Shown: piece by piece, positions 9,561 to 18,155 of the stretch
Layout: each line of letters begins with the position of its first letter
Numbering within the stretch: the stretch's first letter is position 1
NCBI GenBank assembly: GCA_028281865.1
Contig: JANQJB010000113.1
Location: forward strand, 1 to 46,119
Length of the DNA stretch: 46,119 nucleotides
Reading direction: 5' to 3'
Source of the DNA: Marinagarivorans sp.
GTDB taxonomy: Bacteria; Pseudomonadota; Gammaproteobacteria; Pseudomonadales; Cellvibrionaceae
Notes under the pieces: generated by a model
What the model was told of the DNA's origin: nothing
Database searches by the model: none
Seen by the model: the letters and a program-made list of their open reading frames with translations, nothing else
Position numbers and translations under genes: made by a program

Positions 9561-11282
9561 CTATTTGGGCAATAGATAAAAAAGCAAACCCATTGCTGTA
9601 AGCCAGCCAATTGCGGCCGTGGCTTGCCAAAATCTAACCGGGTTGCGTTCTAAAAAAGGCTGTTCACGCATGGAAATCCAATTTGGGTTTGGTCGTTTTA
9701 GGTCGTTCAAAAATTCCGAAAAACTTGTGTAACGGCTGTTAGGGTGGATGCCAACAGCTTTCTCTAACGCACGATCAAGCCAGATTGGCACCAGCGGGTT
9801 ATATTTGCTTGCGGGGATGTATTTTAAACGCTGAAACGCTTTGAGATTCAATGCGTTGCGGTAACTTTCGCCGAAGGGGTGCTTACCGGTAATTAATTCA
9901 TACATGATAATAGCAATTGAGAATTGGTCCGCGCGCTCATTAACAGACGAGCCGCAACGGTATTCAGGGGCAGAATAGTCCAGCGTTCCGAGGATTTTGT
10001 CGCGTTCAAACGGTGCTCCTGCTTCTTCCATTCCTGCTACCCAACAGGAACCAAAATCAATTACTACTGGGCCGCGTTTCCCGATCATGATATTGTCGGG
10101 TTTAATATCTTGGTGCAACGTATCCTTGCGATGAAAGGCACGCACACCTTTTATAATTTGTTCAATTAATTCAGTAGCGTCAGGGATAGCAAGAGGCGCA
10201 CGTTCACGAATAGTTTGTGTGAGTGTTTGCCCGGCAATGTACTCTGTTAAATAGTATAAAAACGAACGCGCTCGTGTGGGTTCGATAACGCGCACAACAT
10301 GCGCATTAACTATGCGAGCTCCAATCCAATTTTCCATGACAAAACGTTCGATATAAGCAGGGTCATCTTCATAATTAACCGATGGTGTTTTCATCACCTG
10401 AACGTGGCCTTCTTTGTTTTTAACTAAGTACACCTGGCTGCGCTCAGACTCGTGCAAAACTTTTTCGACTCTCAGCCCATCAACGGTTTGGCCTATATTC
10501 AAAGGTGGAGGGAACGGTAGCTGAGAGAGTACGGTAACAGCATCACTTTGCGAAGGCTTGCCGACGTGGACGATTCGACACGCTTGCACACTTAAATTAT
10601 CTTTGCTGCCTTCGATACTGGCTGTAGTGACAATATTTTCTACCAGCTCTTCTAGGTTTTGAAAATTTTTTATTGAGTTAACTAACTCTTTATCATTTAA
10701 CGTATCGTGGATACCGTCTGTAGTAAGCAAAAATAAATCGCCAACTTTAATTTCTTCTTTGTATAAGTCGATTTCTAAAGCTGGGTCGGCACCTAATGCA
10801 CGTGTTAAGTATTGTGTGTTACTGTCGATACGCTGGCTGTGATCGCGTGTAAGGCGTTCAAGATGGTTATTGCGAAAACGATAGATACGCGAGTCGCCGA
10901 TATGAAATGTAAAAAAATTATCGCCTTTTAATATCAGTGCCGAAAATGTTGTCAAGCAACCTTCTTGTAAAACACTATTTTGGCTCTGGCCCCACAAGTA
11001 ACGATTAAGTGATTGAATGACTGTAGTAGCCGATTGCTGCGTGCGCCAGGTGTCGGGCGTGGCATAGTAATCAGTCAAAAAACCAGAAACTGCCGTCTGG
11101 CTTGCGTGTCGTGCTGATGTGCTGCTGCTAACACCGTCGGCGACAGCGAGACTTATGCCCTTCGTAGAGAGTGCGCTGCCTTCGGGAATGCGTGTGCCAA
11201 CAGTATCTTGATTTTCGGGCTTTACTCCCGCATCGCTGCGCTGGGCTAACTCTATCTTTAATGTCGATTGCAAATGATCCAA
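9561..11282 (-). CDS. Bifunctional PP2C phosphatase / Ser-Thr protein kinase
   Basis: This 573-residue fusion has an N-terminal PP2C phosphatase (about 8-245). It shows the metal-binding motifs VADGVSSS, HIGDSRIYR, LLTTDGIHD and GSKDNLS. The Hanks-type kinase (about 270-535) has VMK as the probable ATP lysine, catalytic loop LHQDIKPDN, IDFGSC and SAPEY. A C-terminal TM (about 550-570) would anchor it with the catalytic parts in the cytoplasm. The HRD arginine is replaced (HQD) and the glycine loop is degenerate, but the catalytic Asp, Asn and DFG remain. The start is a TTG at 11282, because no in-frame ATG lies close and upstream. Proteins of this architecture are found next to assimilatory nitrate transporter genes in Pseudomonas, and here nasA lies immediately upstream. 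Control of nitrate uptake or reduction is a reasonable inference, not shown. Confidence 0.9.
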   Translation of the reverse strand: MDHLQSTLKIELAQRSDAGVKPENQDTVGTRIPEGSALSTKGISLAVADGVSSSTSARHASQTAVSGFLTDYYATPDTWRTQQSATTVIQSLNRYLWGQSQNSVLQEGCLTTFSALILKGDNFFTFHIGDSRIYRFRNNHLERLTRDHSQRIDSNTQYLTRALGADPALEIDLYKEEIKVGDLFLLTTDGIHDTLNDKELVNSIKNFQNLEELVENIVTTASIEGSKDNLSVQACRIVHVGKPSQSDAVTVLSQLPFPPPLNIGQTVDGLRVEKVLHESERSQVYLVKNKEGHVQVMKTPSVNYEDDPAYIERFVMENWIGARIVNAHVVRVIEPTRARSFLYYLTEYIAGQTLTQTIRERAPLAIPDATELIEQIIKGVRAFHRKDTLHQDIKPDNIMIGKRGPVVIDFGSCWVAGMEEAGAPFERDKILGTLDYSAPEYRCGSSVNERADQFSIAIIMYELITGKHPFGESYRNALNLKAFQRLKYIPASKYNPLVPIWLDRALEKAVGIHPNSRYTSFSEFLNDLKRPNPNWISMREQPFLERNPVRFWQATAAIGWLTAMGLLFYLLPK

Positions 11283-11345
11283 AATAAAACCCGCGCAAAC
11301 TTTTCCCGCGATAATAGAGGCTAAGTATTAAAAGAGCAAAATGGT

Positions 11346-11373
11346 TAAAAAAAAGGGTGGAACAAGCCACCCT
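11346..11373 (-). terminator. Intrinsic terminator after nasA
   Basis: On the minus strand, AGGGTGG-CTTGTT-CCACCCT is a perfect 7-bp stem with a 6-base loop, followed by eight T residues. It lies just after the nasA stop and before the kinase/phosphatase gene. The two genes are therefore either separately transcribed or linked by partial read-through. Confidence 0.85.
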
Positions 11374-11397
11374 CTATAGATAATTGTGTATGCTTTT

Positions 11398-12891
11398 CTA
11401 AGTTAATTGAATATGCTCGACTGTGCCGTCTTCACGTACTTCAACCATGTGACCCTCCGGCTCATCCAAGAACTGCACGACTCCAAATATCACTAACGCA
11501 GCTGCACCGATAATCATGAAGAACGTGCCGGCGTCAACAAAACTGTAGATGGTTAAGAACGTTACCGCTCCTACATTGCCGTAGGCACCGGCCATCCCAG
11601 CAACTTGGCCTGTCATGCGACGTTTTACGAGCGGTACAATAGCGAATACCGCTCCTTCGCCAGCCTGCACGAAGAAAGAACAGAACATAACAGCCATTAC
11701 CGCTAACCAGATTGGCCAGGCACCGGTTACCTGCGATAAGGCAAAATAACCAACTGCGAGGCCCGCGATAAAGATTGATAGTGATTTTCTGCGACCAAAC
11801 TTGTCGCTAATGTAACCGCCACTAGGGCGTGCTACGAGGTTCATAAAGGCAAATGCGGCGCCGAGCATACCGGCTTTTGCCAGCGTCATGCCCTCGAACG
11901 TTTCGAGGAAAAATGCTGGAAGCATAGATACTACAGCGAGCTCTGATCCGAAGGTAACAAAGTAAGCCCAGTCCAGCACGGCTACCTGTTTAAATTTGTA
12001 CTCGTCGTGCTTTTCAACTCCGCCCCGGGCCAGCATTTCTTTATTGACTTTATAAACTTGAGAAAACTGAAATGCGAACAACGCTAAAAGTACGCCGTAA
12101 AGAGCATAAGTGACACCTTGAGTCAGAAGTCCTACACCGGCAGGTGATAGTTTCCATGCGAGCACTGCGAGAATAAGGTACATCGGCACATTCATTGCGA
12201 CGTAAAACCAGAAGTCTTTCGGGTTAGACACTTCCAGGCCGCCAGATTTTTTGGGTTTAAAATAAGTCGATCCTTTTGGTGTATTACGCGCCTTCCAATA
12301 AAAGAAAAAGCCGTAGAGAATTGCGATGACGCCGGTCGAACCGATCGCCATACGCCAGCCCATATCTTCTCCGAAGCTACCGTAAATTACGACCGCTACG
12401 GTGGGTAAAGTGAAGGCTGCAGCGGCGGAGCCAAAATTACCCCAGCCGCCGTACACTCCTTCAGCCAGTCCAACTTGTCGAGCGGGAAACCATTCGCCTA
12501 CCATGCGAATTCCAATAACAAAGCCTGCGCCAACGAACCCCAATGCAAAGCGCAAGATTGCCAGTTGTTGATAGCTCTGCGCCGACGCGAATGCGAGGCA
12601 AATCAGGCCGGAAATGACCAGCAGCATGCTGTAAACGAGTCGCGGTCCAAATTTGTCTACTAAGATACCAATAACGATTCTCGCCGGGATCGTCAATGCA
12701 ACATTGAGTATCAGCAAAGCCTTCCACTGCGCGTTTGTCATGTCGAAAGTCGCCATAATTAGCGGCTTTAAAGGCGCGTGTGAAAACCAAACGACAAAGG
12801 TGAGGAAGAAGGCAAACCAAGTAATATGCAAAGTGCGTATATTGGCTTGCGAGAAATCGAGCAAATTTAATTTTCCTGAACTCATTTTCAT
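11398..12891 (-). CDS. nasA: NarK/NasA-type nitrate (nitrite) MFS transporter
   Basis: This 497-residue inner-membrane major facilitator has about twelve TM segments. Diagnostic features are the nitrate-signature-like glycine-rich helices [13 protein letters not shown] (about 148-160) and [12 protein letters not shown] (about 433-444), a TM arginine in [15 protein letters not shown], and the MFS loop DKFGPR with its repeat DKFGRRKS. It should import nitrate for assimilation. The sigma-54/NtrC-type control region and the adjacent PP2C/kinase gene point to nitrogen assimilation rather than respiration. No nitrate or nitrite reductase gene is in the window. The start ATG is at 12891; a second Met two codons in is equally possible, as neither has a strong ribosome site. 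Confidence 0.9.
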   Translation of the reverse strand: MKMSSGKLNLLDFSQANIRTLHITWFAFFLTFVVWFSHAPLKPLIMATFDMTNAQWKALLILNVALTIPARIVIGILVDKFGPRLVYSMLLVISGLICLAFASAQSYQQLAILRFALGFVGAGFVIGIRMVGEWFPARQVGLAEGVYGGWGNFGSAAAAFTLPTVAVVIYGSFGEDMGWRMAIGSTGVIAILYGFFFYWKARNTPKGSTYFKPKKSGGLEVSNPKDFWFYVAMNVPMYLILAVLAWKLSPAGVGLLTQGVTYALYGVLLALFAFQFSQVYKVNKEMLARGGVEKHDEYKFKQVAVLDWAYFVTFGSELAVVSMLPAFFLETFEGMTLAKAGMLGAAFAFMNLVARPSGGYISDKFGRRKSLSIFIAGLAVGYFALSQVTGAWPIWLAVMAVMFCSFFVQAGEGAVFAIVPLVKRRMTGQVAGMAGAYGNVGAVTFLTIYSFVDAGTFFMIIGAAALVIFGVVQFLDEPEGHMVEVREDGTVEHIQLT

Positions 12892-12946
12892 TACCCAACA
12901 ATTGGTTAATTATTCGAAATTATCTTGCTGTGGTTGTCGAGCCTGT

Positions 12947-12974
12947 TTGCAATTAGCTGCGAGCGCAGCTGCAA
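12947..12974 (-). other. GC-rich hairpin in the nasA leader
   Basis: A perfect 6-bp stem AGCTGC/GCAGCT with tetraloop GCTC is flanked by an outer TTGC/GCAA pairing with a 4-base bulge. It lies in the predicted nasA 5' UTR, about 57-84 bases before the start. Assimilatory nitrate operons often use leader hairpins bound by ANTAR antiterminators. This one has no T tract and no evident hexaloop pair, so that role is only possible. Confidence 0.4.
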
Positions 12975-13004
12975 GAGTCGTCCACCACAACTTTCACTCG
13001 CTCC

Positions 13005-13019
13005 GCAAAAGCTATTCCA
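13005..13019 (-). promoter_or_regulatory. Sigma-54 (-24/-12) promoter of nasA
   Basis: The minus strand reads TGGAATAGCTTTTGC. It has the invariant GG and GC dinucleotides at the required 10-base separation and the TTGC -12 element. Transcription would begin near 12993, giving a leader of about 100 bases. The -24 element is otherwise weak (TGGAAT rather than TGGCAC). The NtrC-type site about 120 bp upstream supports the call. Confidence 0.6.
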
Positions 13020-13125
13020 CATTGAAAAAAGTGATAAGATTCATAGGGTTAATAGATTTTTTGATCATTAGTCATGCTTTGAAAGCCCCTCAAGGTTATG
13101 CAAATTGCACTCAAAGAGATCGCAG

Positions 13126-13142
13126 TGCACAAAATCCGTGCT
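13126..13142. promoter_or_regulatory. NtrC-type enhancer site upstream of nasA
   Basis: TGCACAAAATCCGTGCT has the two half sites of the classical NtrC operator (TGCAC-N7-GTGCA) with exact spacing and one terminal mismatch. It lies about 140 bp upstream of the predicted sigma-54 start site, the usual enhancer distance. Confidence 0.55.
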
Positions 13143-13618
13143 GAAAATCAATTTTTGATGAGTCTCCTAACAAATTTTGATCGCTGTTGGAGCACAATAT
13201 GCACCGAGTATTATCACTTTTGCGTGTTGAGCGATAAATGAGTTTGACGATGCGCGTTTTCGGGGTTGTTTCGCATTGTTTTTGGGCTGTATTTTTGTGG
13301 TTGAGGCACGTGTATTACTTTGTTACTGAGGTGTCGCACAAAATTGGTTATCAGTGATCCCGCGATGGCGGAATGGCTTGATTATTAAAGGCTTGAAGGT
13401 ATGCTGTAACGTTTTGTCAACGCGCAGAAGCTTTTGCAGATAAAGTTTTTTGGCGGGGTGGAATTTGGGTATTGGCAACTGGTCGATGAAAAATAAACAG
13501 AGCAAGAAAGTCCTGCAACGTTTTTTGTGTGGCCGTCAGTGCCCTAGGGCCCATCAAATTAGTGTTAACAGGCTCTAGTAGTTTTCCTTATCATTAGGCG
13601 TTTATAGATTTAGATGTG
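13143..13618. other. Intergenic region with no recognised gene
   Basis: About 476 bp lie between the nasA control region and the DUF1461-like gene. Short open frames here, such as 13323-13505 on the minus strand, have no recognisable product or ribosome site. I see no RNA gene or strong hairpin. It presumably holds the promoter of the downstream gene. Confidence 0.4.
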
Positions 13619-14383
13619 ATGCTAGCCAAATTAACAACTTTTCAACCAAGCAAAGTCAATATTAGAGCGCTCATTCTCACGACGGTTTACACACTTGCAA
13701 GTGTTGTTGTTGCGTTAATGATTAGCTGGCAAATACTCAAACAAATAAACTTTTCCTACGGATTTTGGCACGATAATGCCAAGATCGGTTGGGCCATCGA
13801 TAAATATGGTCCGCAGAATTACTATAAATTAGGCTTCGGCCAAACTACCCGAGAACAAAGAATTGACTTATTTCGCCAAATCAGTGAAGCCGTCCATAAT
13901 GGCGGAAAAGGCCTAGCTGAAATTCGTTACGAAGTTTACCCATACCCGAAGCAACGATTACTGCGTACCGCAGAGGTTATTCATTTACAGGATGTGGCCA
14001 ATTTTATTGACAAGTGCATGGTCGCTGGTTGGAGTGGGATAATTTTATGGTTTGTCATGTTGCTCTACTATTATCTCAACAAAACATCACCACCTAAAAT
14101 TCGAAAACAATTGTTAGCGTTAATCGGTGTTGTGTTATTTTCTACTGTGTTAATTTTTATTTTAGGGCCAACGGAAGTTTTTACCGTTTTTCACGAAGTT
14201 GTTTTCCCGCAGGGCAATTGGTTTTTTTATTATCAAGCGTCTTTGATGTCGACGATGATGTGGGCGCCGCGTTTATTCGGTTGGATAGCGATTGAGTGGG
14301 TGATTTTTACGATAGTGACCTTTACCGTCACACAATACGCGGCTCAACTTTTGCTCAAAAAGCTTATGAAGCCTACCTCATAA
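13619..14383 (+). CDS. DUF1461-like integral membrane protein
   Basis: This is a 254-residue inner-membrane protein of unknown function. It has TM segments at about 18-41, 133-153, 165-185 and 220-243, with a hydrophilic extracytoplasmic stretch after TM1. Between TM3 and TM4 is VFHEVVFPQGNWFFYYQ, which resembles the conserved FHE-xFFP-GNW motif of the DUF1461 (TIGR01906) family. An upstream LQDVANF segment also fits that family. I chose the ATG at 13619 over the GTG one codon earlier; the ribosome site is weak. It converges on pilU with only 67 bp between stops, so context gives no function. The family assignment is from motif memory and moderately sure. Confidence 0.6.
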   Translation: MLAKLTTFQPSKVNIRALILTTVYTLASVVVALMISWQILKQINFSYGFWHDNAKIGWAIDKYGPQNYYKLGFGQTTREQRIDLFRQISEAVHNGGKGLAEIRYEVYPYPKQRLLRTAEVIHLQDVANFIDKCMVAGWSGIILWFVMLLYYYLNKTSPPKIRKQLLALIGVVLFSTVLIFILGPTEVFTVFHEVVFPQGNWFFYYQASLMSTMMWAPRLFGWIAIEWVIFTIVTFTVTQYAAQLLLKKLMKPTS

Positions 14384-14450
14384 GCACTCCATTAGTTAGA
14401 ATTTTCACCGTAATAGATTTGTACGCAGATTCGCGGCTTACGCCAATCCA

Positions 14451-15629
14451 TCACATCAAATTTTGCAATAAATCGTCGTCATCCTCTTCGTCATCTTTTA
14501 TTTCTTCCAAACTTAAACTACCAAATCCACTGGGCGAAGGTGACTTAGTTTCCGCTGGTTTTTTATCTTCTGACAGTTTAATACGCAGGCGCAAGTTATT
14601 GGCAGAGTCGGCATTTGCAAGTGCTGTATCGAGATTGATCTTACCGGCTTTGTAAAGTTTAAACAGCGCGGCGTCAAAAGTTTGCATACCGAGATTTTCA
14701 GATTTTTCCATTATTTCCTTTATTTCGGTCAAGCGTGCTTTTTCGACTAACTCTTGAATTGTTTTTGTCCCGAGTAATACTTCGATTGCAGCGCAACGCT
14801 TTCCGTCGACGGTTGGCACCAGCCGCTGCGAAACAAATGCGCGGATATTCTGCCCAAGCCCCATAAGTAACTGAGGGCGCCTCTCTTCGGGAAACAAGTT
14901 AATAATGCGTTCAAATGCTTGGTTGGCGTTATTGGCGTGTAACGTGGAAATAGCTAAATGCCCAGTTTCGGCGAATTCAAGTGCGTGTTCCATCGTTTCT
15001 CGGTCGCGTATTTCGCCAATTAATATCACATCGGGCGCTTGGCGTAGCGTATTTTTGAGCGCAGCGCGAAAGCTGCGCGTATCGACGCCGACTTCGCGCT
15101 GGTTGACGACGCATTTTTTGTGTTTGTGGACATATTCCACCGGGTCTTCGATTGTGATGATGTGCCCGCCGGAAGTGCTGTTGCGATGATCAATTAATGC
15201 TGCGAGAGAGGTTGATTTGCCTGAACCGGTTCCACCGACAAAGAGAATTAAACCGCGTTTTGACAAGATGACTTCCTTGAGTATGTCCGGTAGGCCGAGA
15301 TTGTCGAATTGAGGAATTTCGGTGTTAATATTGCGCGCGACAATGGAAACTTCATTGCGTTGCTTAAAGATATTAATCCGAAAGCGTCCGACATTTGGAA
15401 TCGATATCGCTAAATTCATCTCCAGCTCATGGGTGAATTCCTCGCGTTGCTCCTCGTCCATAATGGCATTGGCGATACGCTCAATTTCTCCTGCCGCCAA
15501 CGGAGTTTGGCTTAGGGGTTTGAGCGTGCCTTGAAACTTTGCGCACGGCGGTGCGCCAGTACTGAGATAGAGGTCTGAGCCATCTTTTGAAGCGAGAATA
15601 TTGAGGTACTGATCGATTGGTGTGGACAT
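14451..15629 (-). CDS. pilU: PilU-type type IV pilus retraction ATPase
   Basis: This 392-residue cytoplasmic secretion ATPase of the PilT/PilU family powers or assists type IVa pilus retraction. Visible are Walker A GGTGSGKS (about 147-154), the Asp box EDPVEYVH, Walker B VILIGEIRDRETM and the His box HLAISTLHANN. The N-terminal GSDLYLSTGAPP and the longer C terminus fit PilU better than PilT. The C terminus is strikingly acidic (KDDEEDDDDLLQNL). I start at the ATG at 15629, preceded by AAGGAT; an upstream in-frame extension (to 15686) lacks family similarity. No pilT or other pil gene is adjacent. The upstream intergenic region holds the hairpin cluster at 15697-15857. Confidence 0.87.
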   Translation of the reverse strand: MSTPIDQYLNILASKDGSDLYLSTGAPPCAKFQGTLKPLSQTPLAAGEIERIANAIMDEEQREEFTHELEMNLAISIPNVGRFRINIFKQRNEVSIVARNINTEIPQFDNLGLPDILKEVILSKRGLILFVGGTGSGKSTSLAALIDHRNSTSGGHIITIEDPVEYVHKHKKCVVNQREVGVDTRSFRAALKNTLRQAPDVILIGEIRDRETMEHALEFAETGHLAISTLHANNANQAFERIINLFPEERRPQLLMGLGQNIRAFVSQRLVPTVDGKRCAAIEVLLGTKTIQELVEKARLTEIKEIMEKSENLGMQTFDAALFKLYKAGKINLDTALANADSANNLRLRIKLSEDKKPAETKSPSPSGFGSLSLEEIKDDEEDDDDLLQNLM

Positions 15630-15696
15630 CGCGGTGTTATCCTTATCCTTCTTGTTACTACAACCCGCAAACGCGGCCTTTCCCAAAAGTATAGAT

Positions 15697-15857
15697 AGTG
15701 ACTCTTCAGAAACAACTTAACGCATACTTGTTCTGAAGAGTCACTGTGCAGTGCAAGGATGCACTGCCAAAATCGATAACGTAAGTTATTGATTTTGCGA
15801 GTTTTTAAAAATCGCATTTTTTAAAAACGACTCCGCGAAGCGCGAGGACCGCGCTTC
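15697..15857. repeat. Cluster of consecutive inverted repeats (multi-hairpin element)
   Basis: Five inverted repeats lie end to end in 161 bp. They are a perfect 15-bp pair (15697-15711 with 15731-15745); a perfect 8-bp GCAGTGCA/TGCACTGC pair (15748-15755 with 15760-15767); a 13-bp pair with one mismatch (15768-15780 with 15785-15797); an AT-rich bulged pair (about 15799-15832); and a perfect 8-bp GAAGCGCG/CGCGCTTC pair (15837-15844 with 15850-15857). It lies between the Yip1-family gene and pilU, both on the minus strand. No T tract follows any arm. It may be a dispersed palindromic repeat, a processed transcript end or a pilU leader. I do not recognise it. Confidence 0.7.
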
Positions 15858-15878
15858 AGGAAGGGTATAGAAAAACAG

Positions 15879-16496
15879 CTAGTCTACGTATACCGGGTCA
15901 ATTCCCATACCCCAGAAGATAACAGCGGTGATAATTGTCGTGACCATAATGACTAAGCCGACAGTGATTATGGACGAGGCAAACAGAAATGCGCGCTCGT
16001 TGGGAATGTCCATCAAGATAGGTACACCCTGATAGATTAAATAAACACTGTAAGTCGCCGCAAGGCCCATGACACAGGTGACGAACCACAAGCTGGGATA
16101 CAAAGCGCTAAAGCCCGAAAGAAGCAGTGGAATGGAAACATAAACAGCCAAAGCCTGACCATTGTAGTGGCGCTTCTCGACGGAACCCTCTACGCCGTAA
16201 GTTTTAGACATCCAATTGATTGATTCGCCTAGCGCATAGATCCCGATCAAGATTGCAATGTAAGTGATTGCGCAAAGCATAAGCGCACTAGAAGATGAGA
16301 GTTTCACTACTTCGCCGGCACCTATTTGCCAGCCAACTTGTGTAACACCGTAGTAAGCACTTACTGGGGGTACCAGTGCGAAGAGAGGCGCGCGCTTGAC
16401 GAATACACTCAGAAACGAATCTTCCTCGTCACGAATAGCCTTCCATTCTGACTCGGGCTTGAACAATATACCTTTGGTATGGGCAAGAAAACTCAT
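15879..16496 (-). CDS. Yip1-family integral membrane protein
   Basis: This 205-residue polytopic inner-membrane protein has about five TM helices and a short cytoplasmic N terminus. Its KGILFKPESEWKAIRDEE (about 8-25) is the characteristic opening of bacterial Yip1-domain proteins (P-x-x-xW-xxI). The bacterial members have no established biochemical role. The start at 16496 is supported by an AGGAG ribosome site 7-11 bases upstream. It is in the same orientation as pilU but separated from it by the hairpin cluster, so co-transcription is uncertain. Confidence 0.75.
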   Translation of the reverse strand: MSFLAHTKGILFKPESEWKAIRDEEDSFLSVFVKRAPLFALVPPVSAYYGVTQVGWQIGAGEVVKLSSSSALMLCAITYIAILIGIYALGESINWMSKTYGVEGSVEKRHYNGQALAVYVSIPLLLSGFSALYPSLWFVTCVMGLAATYSVYLIYQGVPILMDIPNERAFLFASSIITVGLVIMVTTIITAVIFWGMGIDPVYVD

Positions 16497-16795
16497 AGTG
16501 TCTCCTAAAGGCGGTTTACCCGACAGAGGTCTAACAGTTCTTCAAAATTCTAGTTGGGGTGAATCGCCAGCGGTTGAGCTAGATCAGAAAATATCAAATT
16601 TAGACGAGAGTTGGGTCGGAATCAAGTTATAGCACTACATTTCGATCGAGCCAAGTTTAGAGATGTTCTGCAAGTTGGATTTGGCGTTGGAATCCGCTAA
16701 TTTATTGGTTTGGGCTATTGTTTAAAAGCTTACAGTCGCATTGCTAGCCAAAAGTGTTGTGTCGGAACATACATTAACGATCGAGATAAAGAATA

Positions 16796-17380
16796 ATGAA
16801 CGAAAATATCTACCAAGCGCCCGAAGCGAAGCTGACCGATATCGAGCATGATACGGATGCTTATTTTTTCGTAGTCTCCGTGGCGAAACTGATTATCATG
16901 ATGATCGGTAGTGTAGGCCTTTATGGGATATATTGGTTTTACAAAAATTGGAAGTCCTACAAATTCAGACACGAGGTCAGTCTATGGCCGATTCCACGTG
17001 CGATATTTAGTATTTTCTTTGCTCACTCGCTATTTTACAAAATAGATACCGCTTTAAATGACAATAATGTTGAATATGATTGGAGCCCCGGAGGGCTGGC
17101 CACCGCATATGTGATATTTAGTTTGTGTTCAAGTGTATTTGACCAATTATCGTATCGTGAAATCGGACTGCCTTATGTTGATTATTTGTCAGCACTGGCT
17201 TTATTTGTAATTTGTTATTGTTTGGTACAAGTTCAAAAAGCAGTGAATATTTTTAATGGCGATGTCGAGGGTTCGACAAATAATAAAATCACGTTTGGGA
17301 ACGTCGTGCTGCTAGTAGTCGGTTTACTTATTTGGGGCTTGGTTATCGTCGATATGTTTTTTCGAGATTGGTTACTGTGA
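16796..17380 (+). CDS. Uncharacterised polytopic membrane protein
   Basis: I do not recognise this 194-residue protein confidently. It starts MNENIYQAPEAKL, an N-terminal pattern (NxYQAPxAxL) seen in several small gammaproteobacterial membrane proteins. About four or five hydrophobic helices follow, with a basic YWFYKNWKSYKFRH stretch after the first TM, reminiscent of DUF4234-type proteins. The C terminus ends in a TM and FRDWLL. AGATAAAG lies about nine bases before the ATG. It is divergent from the Yip1-family gene across about 300 bp in which I see nothing else, and convergent with the SafE-type gene. Confidence 0.7.
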   Translation: MNENIYQAPEAKLTDIEHDTDAYFFVVSVAKLIIMMIGSVGLYGIYWFYKNWKSYKFRHEVSLWPIPRAIFSIFFAHSLFYKIDTALNDNNVEYDWSPGGLATAYVIFSLCSSVFDQLSYREIGLPYVDYLSALALFVICYCLVQVQKAVNIFNGDVEGSTNNKITFGNVVLLVVGLLIWGLVIVDMFFRDWLL

Positions 17381-17428
17381 TAGATAAATGTAAATTTGAG
17401 CATTAAGTGTATTGGTGCGAGAGCTTGA

Positions 17429-18148
17429 TTAATGCATAGAATGCTCGCTATCACAGGGGAATATGCCAATACTTTCTAAATGAAAATGAGGAACGAAGCC
17501 CCAGGCAGCGAGCAAGGTCCAAACGCCAAATATACAGTAAAGGGCTGCCACGCTAAGTTTGGTTGACTTTTTTTTCAACCAATGCCGCAACGCATCAAAG
17601 CTAAAACTAGCACCTAGCATTATCGGTAACGTACCTATTCCAAAAGCTAACATAACCCATGCTCCGTGAATTGGCTGTGACTGTGTGAGTGCTAAAGCCA
17701 ATGCGCTATACACTAAGCCGCAGGGTAACCAACCCCAAATTAGTCCAGCAATTACCGCGGATCTAAATGTTGTTATTGGCATAACTCGCTGGCCGAGGGG
17801 TTTCAAAAATTGCCAAAAAAATTTTCCTACTTTCTCGAGGTAAACTAAACCGTGCCACCAACCCGCAATATAAAAACCCATTAACACAATTAAAATACCG
17901 GCCAGCGTTCTGGAAATGGGTATTCCTGTTTGGGTTGAGAAGTTGGGAAAACTAGCCGCGACAATGCCAATGAATACGTAAGAGCTTACCCTTCCAAAAT
18001 TATATCCGAAGCTTAGCCGTGAATAAGAAAGATTTTCGTTGCCGTTAGCGAATTTTAGTGAGGCTAAAATGCCGCCACACATACCCATGCAGTGACCAGC
18101 GCCGAGTAAGCCAATGCCAAATGCCGCGACGATGCTTTCGATATTCAT
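17429..18148 (-). CDS. SafE/DsbD_2-type membrane protein beside the cbb3 assembly genes
   Basis: This 239-residue inner-membrane protein has about six TM helices. The N-terminal helix carries GLLGAGHCMGMCGG (about 13-26), the CxxxC-containing motif of the sulfite exporter TauE/SafE and UreH-like TM family related to DsbD. A second half repeat contains GLIWGWLPCGLVYSAL. It is the last gene of the ccoGHIS run, seven bases after ccoS, a position this family commonly occupies in proteobacteria. A role in metal or thiol handling for cytochrome oxidase assembly is inferred from that context and from the membrane cysteines. Sulfite export itself is not supported here. Confidence 0.82.
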   Translation of the reverse strand: MNIESIVAAFGIGLLGAGHCMGMCGGILASLKFANGNENLSYSRLSFGYNFGRVSSYVFIGIVAASFPNFSTQTGIPISRTLAGILIVLMGFYIAGWWHGLVYLEKVGKFFWQFLKPLGQRVMPITTFRSAVIAGLIWGWLPCGLVYSALALALTQSQPIHGAWVMLAFGIGTLPIMLGASFSFDALRHWLKKKSTKLSVAALYCIFGVWTLLAAWGFVPHFHLESIGIFPCDSEHSMH

Positions 18149-18155
18149 TTATGCA

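Noticed and set aside
12653-13144. Plus-strand open frame of 163 codons across the nasA start and promoter
   Set aside because: It is antisense to nasA at its start and crosses the sigma-54/NtrC region. It has no ribosome site and no recognisable protein.
15697-15857. CRISPR array or integron attC for the hairpin cluster
   Set aside because: The arms differ from one another and have no constant repeat length, spacers or attC core sites.
16497-16795. Small gene between the Yip1-family gene and the next membrane protein
   Set aside because: Open frames here are short, overlap the start of the Yip1 gene and have no recognisable product.
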